Shown here: piece by piece, positions 32,073 through 40,287 of the stretch
Layout of the letters: every line of letters starts with the position of its first letter
How positions within the stretch are numbered: position 1 is the first letter of the stretch
DNA from: Candidatus Gastranaerophilales bacterium
GTDB taxonomy: Bacteria; Cyanobacteriota; Vampirovibrionia; Gastranaerophilales; Gastranaerophilaceae
DNA length: 64,000 nt
Assembly: GCA_944323615.1 (NCBI GenBank)
Contig: CALUTG010000002.1
Coordinates: 1-64,000 of the forward strand
Reading direction: 5' to 3'
Notes under the pieces: generated by a model
What the model was told of the DNA's origin: nothing
The model's database searches: none
Seen by the model: only the letters and a program-made list of their open reading frames with translations
Program-made: the position numbers and the translations under genes

Positions 32073-33843
32073 GTGATGCTATTTTTTCGATACTTTTGTT
32101 TAATTTTGCTATTTGTCTGTCCATTCCTCCGACTTTTTTAGTTAGCTGGGCAGTATCTTTGTTGTCCAAAAGTTCTAATGCACCTTCAAGCTTAGCCTCC
32201 AGAGAATTTATCTTATCCTGCTGCGCTGACATTTTTTCATCCACCGCCACCAGGAATCTGTTAAGAGTTTCCTCCATCGGAGTCAGGTCAATTTTATTAT
32301 TCTTATTGTTTATTTTAGTTTCTACTATTATTTTATCAAGTTTTGCTTCAAGTGACGAAATTCGTTTTGTTTGTTTCTCAAATACATTTCCTAAAGCTTC
32401 AACCAGTTCAATACTTTCAGAATCATCTTCCGCTTCAGCCTTTAAATCAGCCAGCATTGACTTAATCTGATCGATTTCATCAAGAGTTTCAACCCTATCT
32501 GCAATAGCATTAATCTGAACACTGGCATTATCAACCCACTCTGCCAGATATTCAAATACCTGATTGAATACCTGATTAGTTTTAGCTCCTGATATCATCA
32601 TATTATTAAGAGAATTTAATTTTGAATCAATCTTATCTATGCCCGCTTCGCGAGGGAAGTTTCTGGTTCTTTCATCCAAGTCATTAATAACAAGTTTAAA
32701 GTCTTGCAAGTTATCCTGTAATGTTTTATAAGATTCATCAGATGCAAGTATAAGCTTATTTGTTCTGGTGCTTATACTTACTATATCTTCCGCAATTCCT
32801 TCAATATCTTTTTTAACAGGAATTTCTGATTTAATAGATTCCACTAATTTGTAAATATCATTTGTAGATGTAATTAAATCTGAGAATTCATTGCCATGAT
32901 CATTCTCTTTCATTTCATTCAGGACAAGCCTTAAGTTAGCAATATCTGACTCTAAATCCTGAAGACTGTAAATATAATCGATATCACCATTAGAAGAAAT
33001 AATTGAATTGATTTTGTCATTAATATGTTCAATATCATCTTTTAATGAATCAATTTTATTATCAACAACTACAACATTGTCGCTTATTTCATCAATTACA
33101 TCCACAGAAGTTACGATATGACTCAGTATAGTAATTAACTCGGAATGTTTTTCCTGAATAAAATCAAGAATCTCTTCTTGTTCCGCTACAAATGAAATTT
33201 GATTAAACACATTCAGGAATTGAGTTATAATATCAGACTTAAACTCTTTAAGCTCTGCATCCAGCCTGCTCTCAATATTCTGAGAATCTAACTTTTGAGA
33301 AAACTCTTCTATTGATTTCAGAACCGAATGCTTGACAAGAGTATTCATTTCTGTTACATCCGGCAAGCTATTGCAGCATAAGTCACTGATATCCTGAATA
33401 TATCCGAATTCTTCCTGAATCAAATCTTCCAAGCTCGCAATTTGTTTATTTATTGAAGCTTGGAATGCTTCATCAAAAGATTTATTAGAAATCTGAGATC
33501 TCAGATTTTCAAAGCTTTCCTGAAGCTTGTCAATCTGTCTTCCATTTGCTTCGCATGAAGATTTGATGGTTTCGGCAAGTTCACTGATTTTATTATTAAC
33601 GCCCGATTTTACATCCTCGAAGCGTGAAATAATATCATTAACCGAATTATTTATTTCATTAAATGAATCATTGTACTTATTAGAAATAAGCTTAATTTCT
33701 TCGTACTTGTCTACAACTGTATCAATAAACTTTTTATCAAACAGCGCAAGTTTATCCTCAATATCTTTTCTGTCAGCTGAAATCAGCTCGCCAATATCAG
33801 CAATATTCCTGCTAATAAAATCTTCTATTCTGTCATTTAAGCC
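32056..33843 (-). CDS. C-terminal part of the giant coiled-coil protein, out of frame with its N-terminal part
   Basis: From 33843 to the stop at 32056 the minus strand reads open for about 595 codons of charged, Leu/Ile-spaced coiled coil in the same style as the gene upstream. Its first possible start codon (TTG at 33432) lies 137 codons in and has no Shine-Dalgarno, so it is not a normal independent gene. The upstream gene stops (TAA 33839-33837) just where this frame opens (TGA 33846-33844). One extra T in GCTTAAAT (giving GCTTTAAAT) would join the two. I read it as the separated C-terminal part. Known domains: none; no membrane segment. Confidence 0.75.
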   Translation of the reverse strand, partial: GLNDRIEDFISRNIADIGELISADRKDIEDKLALFDKKFIDTVVDKYEEIKLISNKYNDSFNEINNSVNDIISRFEDVKSGVNNKISELAETIKSSCEANGRQIDKLQESFENLRSQISNKSFDEAFQASINKQIASLEDLIQEEFGYIQDISDLCCNSLPDVTEMNTLVKHSVLKSIEEFSQKLDSQNIESRLDAELKEFKSDIITQFLNVFNQISFVAEQEEILDFIQEKHSELITILSHIVTSVDVIDEISDNVVVVDNKIDSLKDDIEHINDKINSIISSNGDIDYIYSLQDLESDIANLRLVLNEMKENDHGNEFSDLITSTNDIYKLVESIKSEIPVKKDIEGIAEDIVSISTRTNKLILASDESYKTLQDNLQDFKLVINDLDERTRNFPREAGIDKIDSKLNSLNNMMISGAKTNQVFNQVFEYLAEWVDNASVQINAIADRVETLDEIDQIKSMLADLKAEAEDDSESIELVEALGNVFEKQTKRISSLEAKLDKIIVETKINNKNNKIDLTPMEETLNRFLVAVDEKMSAQQDKINSLEAKLEGALELLDNKDTAQLTKKVGGMDRQIAKLNKSIEKIASHVVEK

Positions 33844-36800
33844 TCAACAGAAGAATTAATCAAGAGTTCAACCGCAACTCTGTAGTCAGACATTGCTGAT
33901 GTAAATAGGTTTGCATCCAGAAGCTTATTCAAGTTTGTAATAAGCTTCTCAACGGAATCCGTAAGTTCAATTTTTAGATTATCAAGCTTACCAAGCATTA
34001 CAGAGGTATCTGTTTTAATATCAAAGAATGATTTTAAATCCTCAATATTATTGTAGATATGACTGCTTACAATATCTTCTATCTGATTTGTTAACTTAAC
34101 TGTCTCATCAGCCTGAGATTTTTTGAGAAGCTCAAATTGATCAATTAATTCTCCGATAATAACATCCGTCTCTTTTTCAACATTTTGAGAAAGAGAGTCA
34201 AGCTCTTTTTGCAAAAATTCAATAATTAAATCTTTGCAGGCAACAACATTTTGTTTTTCAGCTTCAATCTGTTCATACAGATTATTAACATAAGAATCAA
34301 TTGACTGGAGTTCTCCTGCTGAAATGTCAGCACTGGTGGAAATCAAATTATCCACTTTCTCTGCAAGCGAGTCGCTAAGTTCAAGAATAAGAGCTTTGTT
34401 ATTATCTACAAGAGAGGTTAATGCAGATAATTCTGTTTTAGCAGCTTTAGCTGCAGAAATTTGTTCATTCGCACGGTTCTCAACAGATTTAACTGCACTG
34501 AGGATATTTTGGGACTGCAACAACACTCCTTCATGCTGTTCACGTGACTGATTTCCTAAACTTTCAAGCAATGTATTATTATTGGCAGACATTTGAGTTA
34601 ACACGGAAATATCCGCACTTGAAGCCTTAACCGCGTCAAACTGCTGCTGCAAGTTTTCTTTTACTTCTATAACTCCGCTTTCTATCTTATTTGCAAGAGA
34701 TTCATTCTCTTCTGCGAGTTCCTTTATTTCTTTCTCGACAGCAGTAAAGCCTGTTACAATTGTTGTGTTAACGGTGTCAGACTTAATATTCACATCATTT
34801 TTGATTTCGTTTAAGTCAGCCTCAAATTTAGCAGCTTTTTTACCCAACTCCATTGATGAATCTGATAAATTCTGATTTAGCGCTTCAAAGCCTTCTGTAA
34901 CATTATATGAAACGGTGTTAATACCGTTATCTAAATCTGTTTTTATATCCTCTAAGCTATTAGCCAGATTGTCATTAGCTTGAGAAGCCTTATTAAATGA
35001 GGTATTAATAATATTTTTAACTTCTGAAATCAGATTTGAAAATACACCCGTAGCTGATTTTGTATTTAAATCAGCTTCATTTTTAGCCTCATTAATGGAA
35101 TTAATAATAGTTGCAACACCCGAACTATTCGCTTCCGCTAACGATTTTAAGCTCTCATCAAGTGATTGTTTATTTGAATCTGCTTTTTCGCTAATATTAA
35201 CCAGTTTTGAACTCAAATCATCATACTTAACCGCAGCTTCCTGTGCTTGAATATCAAGAACGGAGTCTATATATTTTGTTATATCGTCAAGCTGAGCCTT
35301 TAAATCCTGCGTGAGAAGCTGATTATTAGCTTCAATATTTTTAGCAAATTCATTTAACTTAGCCTTTAGGGAACAATAATCCGCAGCCGTTAATTTAATA
35401 TTTTCATCAATTACACCCTTTAGAGTCTCTGCAATCTCTTCAATCTGTTTCATATTCTCTTCAGATTGCTCTTCCCATACAGATTTCATTGCAGTATTGA
35501 TATCGGAAATTCTTTCTTTTAAATAATCCGACTGAGAAACAGCCTTTGCTTGCAAAGTATCAAAAGCTTCTTCAATTTTAGCCTTGTATCCTTCAAGTTT
35601 TTCTGATACAGTAACTTGCATTCTGTCCGAAATTGAAGAGAATTCTTCTTCAATTTTTTCAGAGAGTGCTCTGTCAGACTTATCAAAAAGTATTGTAATC
35701 TGTGAAACAAGAGATTCAAAATTGCTTTCAATGATTGAAAGCTGTCTTGTCATATCTCCGTCAACATTTTCGTCAACTTTGTCAAGAACACTTTTTAACC
35801 CCGCAAAATCTTCAAGAATCACATCTACTTTTTGAGACAAAGTTTCTGCATATTTATCATTTAAGGTATTCATAAGAGATTTTAATGAAACAAAATTTTC
35901 AAGAATTTTTGCAAGAATACCTGTCATTGCAGAGGAATTATCTTCTGATAAATGAGAGATTTGGGTCTTTAGCTCTTCCACAAGATCTATTATTTCCTGC
36001 GTATTTTTACCGTAAAGATTTTCAAAAGAGAACTTAAGTTCACTTAGTTTATCCGCATTTTCACAGGTAAATTCCTGTTTGTAATCAGTAATTTTATCCA
36101 GAAGCGAATTTTTCAGCAATGTGAACTTCGAATCAAAATCTTCTTTCAAAGAACTTGCCGCATCTAATATTCCTTCAATTTTATTGTCAGAAGAAACACT
36201 ATTAACAGATATAATCTCTTTAATTTCTTTATAAGCATCCTGTATTTCAAGTAATTTTGAATAAGAATACTTAATTTCACTCTTCAGGTCTTCCGAATTT
36301 TCCGAGATAGCACGCTTAACTAAATCTAACTCGGCAGAAGATTCCTCCTGTATAGTTTTTAAATTATTCTCAACTTGAATTCTTATTACATCAACAACAT
36401 CTCTGACATTTTCTATATAACTTAGATTGTTTTCTTTTACAATATTAGAAATTCCAGACAGTTTAGCATCAAAATCTTCCGATGATGCCGGTTTTGCTTC
36501 ACTTACATAAGATAAGACATCCACAATTGAAGAAGATATATTTTCCAATACCGGTTTTAGGGCACTTAAAGATAATGCTTGCGCCTTTTTCAACTCATCT
36601 TCCACATTATCTAATTTGCTTATTAAAAGCTCATACTTACCATATAAATCGTTTGTAAATTTTTCAGACAAATCACTGTTTGTGCTTTCAAGAGTATTAG
36701 AAATTTCTTGTTTTGAAGCGTATAAATCTACCCTTAAGTCTTTTACTGTATTTACAAAATCAAGCGCCAAAACATTTTCTACAGCAGTTTTTAAATCTGA

Positions 36801-38399
36801 AAATTCACGTTTGAGATTACCTGTTTCAACAACAGAAGAATCCATTTTATAATCAAGGACTCCGGTTAAATTCTTTATGTTTTCAATTTGTTCCACAAGC
36901 TGAGCAGAAGAATTGGAAACGGTTCTTTCCTGAGTTTCAAGAGAAGTTCTTAACCCGTTTTCAAACAGTGTAAGCCTGTCTGTTATATTTGAAAATATAG
37001 CATTATTTGCAGAAACGCTGTTTTCATCAAGCTGCGCCACAATCGTTTTTAAATCAGAAATATTTTCAAATACGGACCCGAAGTTTTTCTCACACAATAC
37101 AGCAATAGAGGATTGTGTCTCATTCAATTTTGAACTTAATGTATCAGCGCATGTTGAAATTGAATTTAAAACTCTCGTAATATTAACTTCATTTAAACTG
37201 GAAACCTTCTCTGTGCTTTCATCTATATGGTTTTTAATATTTAGTTCAGTTTTTCCTATGTTTGAAATTAGATTCTGAAAACTTATATTAATATCCAAAG
37301 CTTTTATTGCATCAGATATCTTTTGAATCTCATCCGTTGTAAACTTAAGGTTCTTATCAAGAAGCAGCGTTCCGTCTACAATATTTTTTAACACCCCTTC
37401 AAGCGAAGACTTAAACTCTTCAAATTTTTCATCCGTACTTATAGCAGAGACTTCTGCCTGGAGTTTCTCTAAGGAAGAAAGTATTTCTTTTACATTCTGA
37501 TCACTTTCATCAGCTAAGGTAGACTTTAAACTTGCAATAATATTAACGGAAGCATCAATTTTATCAGCAAGATTGTCAATACGGATATACTTATCTCCCA
37601 GCTCATTAACCGAAGCCGTAAGTTCCCTTGTTTGAGCTGTTAAATCAAATAGTTTCTCATTTTGCGAGCTAACATCCGCCTGAGTAGCAAGATTTTTCAG
37701 AGCATCTTCAACATGAACAGTCTTTTGATCCAGCATTTGCAGGGCAGACAAAACTGTATTTGATGACATTTCAATATTAGACAAAACATCTGAAAACTTA
37801 TCCAGATAATCCGTTTTATCCATAGAAGTTATAGTCTTGATAATTGTTTTAAAATTATCATTCAAACTTACAACAATAGAATCAAAGCCGTTATTTAATC
37901 TTTCCAAGTCATTTTTAAGAAGTGAAATATTTTTAATAATATCTTTTTTCTGACTGTCATCAGATCTTAAAGCATCAAGTCTTAAAGTAATATCGGTAAG
38001 CGATTCTTTCTGAGAAACAACTTCCCTTGAAAAAACAGAAAGATTTGTTGCAACAATATCAAATAACTCTTTGACCTCAGAAGATTTGAGCATTTCCGAG
38101 CTGTTTTTTAAAAGGTTTGCAAACAGTGATTCAATTGCACCAAACTTAGAGAGAAGCAAACTATGGCGTTCATCAAGATTCTGTTTTAATTCAGACAAGA
38201 AAATCTTTATTAAGTCTATATCTTCTTCTGTATTAATTTTTTCTAATTTTTCATTAATACCTGTCAGCAACTTATCAACATCAGACGTATTAAGAATACC
38301 CTGTGCTCTTATTGAATTTAATAAAGTCTTAACTGTATCAAAGTTCTCTTTTATTTCTGAAAAGTTATCAAGATCTGCCATATAACTACTATCCCACAT
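33837..38399 (-). CDS. Giant coiled-coil protein, N-terminal part (1520 residues)
   Basis: The protein has 1520 residues and, from end to end, consists of Ser/Asp/Glu/Lys/Asn-rich helix with regular Leu/Ile spacing. It has no signal peptide, membrane segment or nucleotide-binding motif. It looks like a cytoplasmic structural or scaffold protein comparable in style to bacterial filament-forming coiled coils, but no family is recognised. ATG at 38399 is used; ATG at 38381 is an alternative, and neither has a convincing Shine-Dalgarno. A strong promoter (TTGTCA, 17 bases, TATAAT) ends about 24 bases before the ATG. The reading frame ends in a probable frameshift (see the next downstream piece). 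The intact form would have about 2114 residues and precede glcD-cutA-metallopeptidase. Confidence 0.8.
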   Translation of the reverse strand: MWDSSYMADLDNFSEIKENFDTVKTLLNSIRAQGILNTSDVDKLLTGINEKLEKINTEEDIDLIKIFLSELKQNLDERHSLLLSKFGAIESLFANLLKNSSEMLKSSEVKELFDIVATNLSVFSREVVSQKESLTDITLRLDALRSDDSQKKDIIKNISLLKNDLERLNNGFDSIVVSLNDNFKTIIKTITSMDKTDYLDKFSDVLSNIEMSSNTVLSALQMLDQKTVHVEDALKNLATQADVSSQNEKLFDLTAQTRELTASVNELGDKYIRIDNLADKIDASVNIIASLKSTLADESDQNVKEILSSLEKLQAEVSAISTDEKFEEFKSSLEGVLKNIVDGTLLLDKNLKFTTDEIQKISDAIKALDINISFQNLISNIGKTELNIKNHIDESTEKVSSLNEVNITRVLNSISTCADTLSSKLNETQSSIAVLCEKNFGSVFENISDLKTIVAQLDENSVSANNAIFSNITDRLTLFENGLRTSLETQERTVSNSSAQLVEQIENIKNLTGVLDYKMDSSVVETGNLKREFSDLKTAVENVLALDFVNTVKDLRVDLYASKQEISNTLESTNSDLSEKFTNDLYGKYELLISKLDNVEDELKKAQALSLSALKPVLENISSSIVDVLSYVSEAKPASSEDFDAKLSGISNIVKENNLSYIENVRDVVDVIRIQVENNLKTIQEESSAELDLVKRAISENSEDLKSEIKYSYSKLLEIQDAYKEIKEIISVNSVSSDNKIEGILDAASSLKEDFDSKFTLLKNSLLDKITDYKQEFTCENADKLSELKFSFENLYGKNTQEIIDLVEELKTQISHLSEDNSSAMTGILAKILENFVSLKSLMNTLNDKYAETLSQKVDVILEDFAGLKSVLDKVDENVDGDMTRQLSIIESNFESLVSQITILFDKSDRALSEKIEEEFSSISDRMQVTVSEKLEGYKAKIEEAFDTLQAKAVSQSDYLKERISDINTAMKSVWEEQSEENMKQIEEIAETLKGVIDENIKLTAADYCSLKAKLNEFAKNIEANNQLLTQDLKAQLDDITKYIDSVLDIQAQEAAVKYDDLSSKLVNISEKADSNKQSLDESLKSLAEANSSGVATIINSINEAKNEADLNTKSATGVFSNLISEVKNIINTSFNKASQANDNLANSLEDIKTDLDNGINTVSYNVTEGFEALNQNLSDSSMELGKKAAKFEADLNEIKNDVNIKSDTVNTTIVTGFTAVEKEIKELAEENESLANKIESGVIEVKENLQQQFDAVKASSADISVLTQMSANNNTLLESLGNQSREQHEGVLLQSQNILSAVKSVENRANEQISAAKAAKTELSALTSLVDNNKALILELSDSLAEKVDNLISTSADISAGELQSIDSYVNNLYEQIEAEKQNVVACKDLIIEFLQKELDSLSQNVEKETDVIIGELIDQFELLKKSQADETVKLTNQIEDIVSSHIYNNIEDLKSFFDIKTDTSVMLGKLDNLKIELTDSVEKLITNLNKLLDANLFTSAMSDYRVAVELLINSSVEA

Positions 38400-38422
38400 C
38401 CTAAATTATTACATTTACACTT

Positions 38423-38451
38423 ATTATATACTAATATAAAAATAGTGACAA
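38423..38451 (-). promoter_or_regulatory. Promoter of the giant coiled-coil gene
   Basis: On the minus strand TTGTCA (38451-38446), a 17-base spacer and TATAAT (38428-38423). Transcription would start near 38416, leaving a 16-base leader. Its -35 overlaps the -35 of the divergent spmA promoter. Confidence 0.65.
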
Positions 38452-38473
38452 ATAATAATTTTTTTCTTAAAAT
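38445..38473 (+). promoter_or_regulatory. Promoter of spmA-spmB, near-leaderless
   Basis: GTGACA (38445-38450), a 17-base spacer and TAAAAT (38468-38473). The predicted start is near 38480, two bases before the spmA ATG at 38482; no Shine-Dalgarno is present. Confidence 0.5.
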
Positions 38474-38481
38474 TAATTTTA

Positions 38482-39066
38482 ATGAATTATCTGTTTTTTA
38501 TTCTAATAAGTGTATCAATCATTGCAGCCATAGTAAACGGAACGCTTCCGGAGCTTGTAAATTCAATGCTTGATGCCTGCAATACGGCAGTTAGGATAGC
38601 GTTGTCTTTAATAGGAATAATGGCGTTTTGGCTCGGGATAATGAGGATTGCAGAAAAATCGGGTCTGGTAAAAATAATCTCAAAAATAATTTACCCCTTG
38701 GCAAAACCTTTGTTTAAAGATGTAAAAAAAGACTCTCCGGCTCTTGGAGATATAACAATGAGTCTTACGGCTAATGCACTCGGGCTAACAAACGCGGCAA
38801 CTCCGATCGGGCTAAAAGTTATGAAAGAACTTCAGGAAGAAAATTCTAAGAAAGATACCGCAAGTGATCCTATGTGCATGTTTCTCGGAATGAATACCGC
38901 GGGATTCCAAATAATACCTGCAACAGTTATTGCTATTCTCTCAGGCTTAGGCGCTGAAAATCCAGCTGATATAATTCTTCCGACACTTATCGTAACAACT
39001 ATTGCCTTTATTGCTTCAATTGTTATAACCATTATTTTAAGAAAAATCTGGAGGGAAAAAGTATGA
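38482..39066 (+). CDS. spmA: SpmA-like nucleoside-recognition (Gate) domain membrane protein
   Basis: The protein of 194 residues has several hydrophobic segments and matches spore maturation protein A: AFWLGIMRIAEKSGL, ALGDITMSLTANALGLTNAATPIGL and FLGMNTAGFQIIPATVIA. In Bacillus, SpmA and SpmB affect spore core dehydration. Many non-sporulating bacteria also carry the pair with unknown function. The stop overlaps the spmB start by four bases (ATGA). No sporulation genes are seen here. Confidence 0.9.
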   Translation: MNYLFFILISVSIIAAIVNGTLPELVNSMLDACNTAVRIALSLIGIMAFWLGIMRIAEKSGLVKIISKIIYPLAKPLFKDVKKDSPALGDITMSLTANALGLTNAATPIGLKVMKELQEENSKKDTASDPMCMFLGMNTAGFQIIPATVIAILSGLGAENPADIILPTLIVTTIAFIASIVITIILRKIWREKV

Positions 39067-39581
39067 TTATACTGCCTCTGATGATTTTAATAATACTTGC
39101 TTTCGGAATATTTAAAAAAGTCCCTGTCTACGAAGAATTTGTCGAAGGTGCAAAAGACGGTTTTACGGTATCTATAAAAATTATACCTTACCTTGTTGCA
39201 TTGATTGCTGCAATATCAATGTTTAAAGCTTCCGGCGCAATGGAATGGGTTACAAGCCTTTTAGGAGTTATACTAAATAAATTTTCAATCCCTGCGGATA
39301 TTTTACCAATAATGATTACCCGGCCACTTTCAGGTTCTGCTGCTCTCGGATTATTCTCAGAATTGGCAGCTTCTCATGGTGCAGATTCTTTTGTAACAAA
39401 AATGGCAGCCATAATGATAGGAAGTTCTGAAACAACTTTCTACGTTCTTACCGTATATTTTGGCTCAATAGGAATAAAAAAATTCCGATATGCTCTGCTT
39501 ACCGGAATTCTGTCGGATATTATAAGTATTGTACTAGCAATTTGGGCTGCACATCTGTTCTTTCCTGCCAGCACTGGGTAG
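39063..39581 (+). CDS. spmB: SpmB-like nucleoside-recognition (Gate) domain membrane protein
   Basis: The protein of 172 residues is the usual partner of SpmA, with the conserved blocks VPVYEEFVEGAKDGF, RPLSGSAALGLF and GSSETTFYVLTVYFGS. It is an integral membrane protein, co-translated with spmA. Its last 62 bases overlap, on the opposite strand, the end of the zinc ribbon gene. There is therefore no room for a terminator after its stop, and the next hairpin on this strand is at 40087. Confidence 0.9.
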   Translation: MIILPLMILIILAFGIFKKVPVYEEFVEGAKDGFTVSIKIIPYLVALIAAISMFKASGAMEWVTSLLGVILNKFSIPADILPIMITRPLSGSAALGLFSELAASHGADSFVTKMAAIMIGSSETTFYVLTVYFGSIGIKKFRYALLTGILSDIISIVLAIWAAHLFFPASTG

Positions 39582-39894
39582 AAAATGATAAATTTTCGTT
39601 TTCAATAACTCTTTTATGTAAAACTGCAAAATTAATATCTATAAAGTTAATCTTAGCTAATTTTTCCAGCTTAAATTCCCCGGATCCGCAGTTTGTACAA
39701 TAGTGGTTCAGAGGTTCAATTTTATCTCCGCGCTGAACCGTGTGTAACTTTACTCCGCAGCATGCACATCTTGTAATATACCATTCATTCTTTATAAACT
39801 TACCGCAGTCCGGGCAGTAAGCTTGTTCCACATCAGGTAAAACTCTTTCATGCTGGCACTTTTTATTAAATTTAAATAAATCGATTAAAAACAT
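39520..39894 (-). CDS. Zinc ribbon protein, unknown function
   Basis: The protein of 124 residues carries three Cys-pair knuckles: CPDCGKF, CACCGVKLH and CTNCGSGEF. These would form zinc ribbons; an upstream CQHERVLPDVEQ segment may add ligands. The C-terminal 40 residues are plain and are encoded partly in the antisense overlap with spmB. It may be a nucleic-acid or protein binding adaptor; no family name is recognised. The upstream region contains an imperfect HLR1-like pair of repeats about 55 bases before the ATG. Confidence 0.75.
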   Translation of the reverse strand: MFLIDLFKFNKKCQHERVLPDVEQAYCPDCGKFIKNEWYITRCACCGVKLHTVQRGDKIEPLNHYCTNCGSGEFKLEKLAKINFIDINFAVLHKRVIENENLSFSTQCWQERTDVQPKLLVQYL

Positions 39895-40086
39895 TCCGTT
39901 TCCTCATCTGCTATTTATTTATTAACTTTGTAAATATAGAAATCAACGATTGTAAAGAATTGTTAAGAAATCACCTTATAGGAAGCAATTATTTAAACAA
40001 ATATAACTTTATATATATAAGGTATTTATAAATCGCTATACACATATATCTATTATTTATACTACACTTCACACATTTAAGTTTTT

Positions 40087-40110
40087 AGAGTCATTTTGAC
40101 TCTTTTTTTT
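40087..40110 (+). terminator. Intrinsic terminator, probably ending the spmA-spmB transcript
   Basis: AGAGTCA, loop TTT, TGACTCT, followed by a run of T. It lies about 500 bases after spmB with no plus-strand gene between, so the spmAB mRNA probably extends antisense across the whole zinc ribbon gene. Confidence 0.7.
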
Positions 40111-40188
40111 GTAATAAATGTTAATATTGACAGGCTTTTACTTGCAATTAAAAAAAATAATAAGTATACTATATACACTTAATCTTTT

Positions 40189-40218
40189 TTTGTAACAATG
40201 TTGCCGATATTTGTAACA
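40189..40218 (+). promoter_or_regulatory. Direct repeat TTTGTAACA x2, possible operator
   Basis: Two identical nonamers are 21 bases apart, i.e. two helical turns. They lie upstream of a TATAAA -10 candidate (40249-40254) of the downstream gene. The same word occurs inverted at 57746-57754 before lpxI. The binding protein is unknown. Confidence 0.35.
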
Positions 40219-40287
40219 AAATAGCAAATCTAAGAAATTAAAATACTTTATAAATTTGTGTACATATTAGGTAAAGGGTTTGTGTAG

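Larger units (their letters stand above)
39895..40287. other. 393-base intergenic region between the zinc ribbon gene and the 676-residue protein gene
   Basis: It is extremely A+T-rich. It holds an imperfect HLR1-like element (39949-39966), a strong plus-strand terminator hairpin (40087-40110), two copies of TTTGTAACA 21 bases apart (40189-40197 and 40210-40218), and TATAAA at 40249-40254 as a possible -10 for the downstream gene. No open reading frame with a start site was found. Confidence 0.6.

Noticed and set aside
33834-33839. TAAATG at the end of the 1520-residue frame as a stop-start for the next gene
   Set aside because: That ATG is in the upstream frame and meets a stop after two more codons, so it cannot start the C-terminal part.
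33837-33846. Programmed -1 frameshifting at the giant gene break
   Set aside because: No X XXY YYZ heptamer or stable downstream hairpin is visible, and P-site re-pairing at GAG or GCT would be poor; an indel explains it more simply.
39949-39966. HLR1-like repeat with one mismatch (TAACA for one TTACA) upstream of the zinc ribbon gene
   Set aside because: Position is similar to the perfect sites, but one-mismatch matches are expected by chance in 64 kb of this composition, so it is not counted as a site.
39970-40110. A small RNA gene ending at the 40087-40110 terminator
   Set aside because: No promoter with a proper -35/-10 was found between 39.97 and 40.08 kb; read-through from spmAB explains the terminator equally well.
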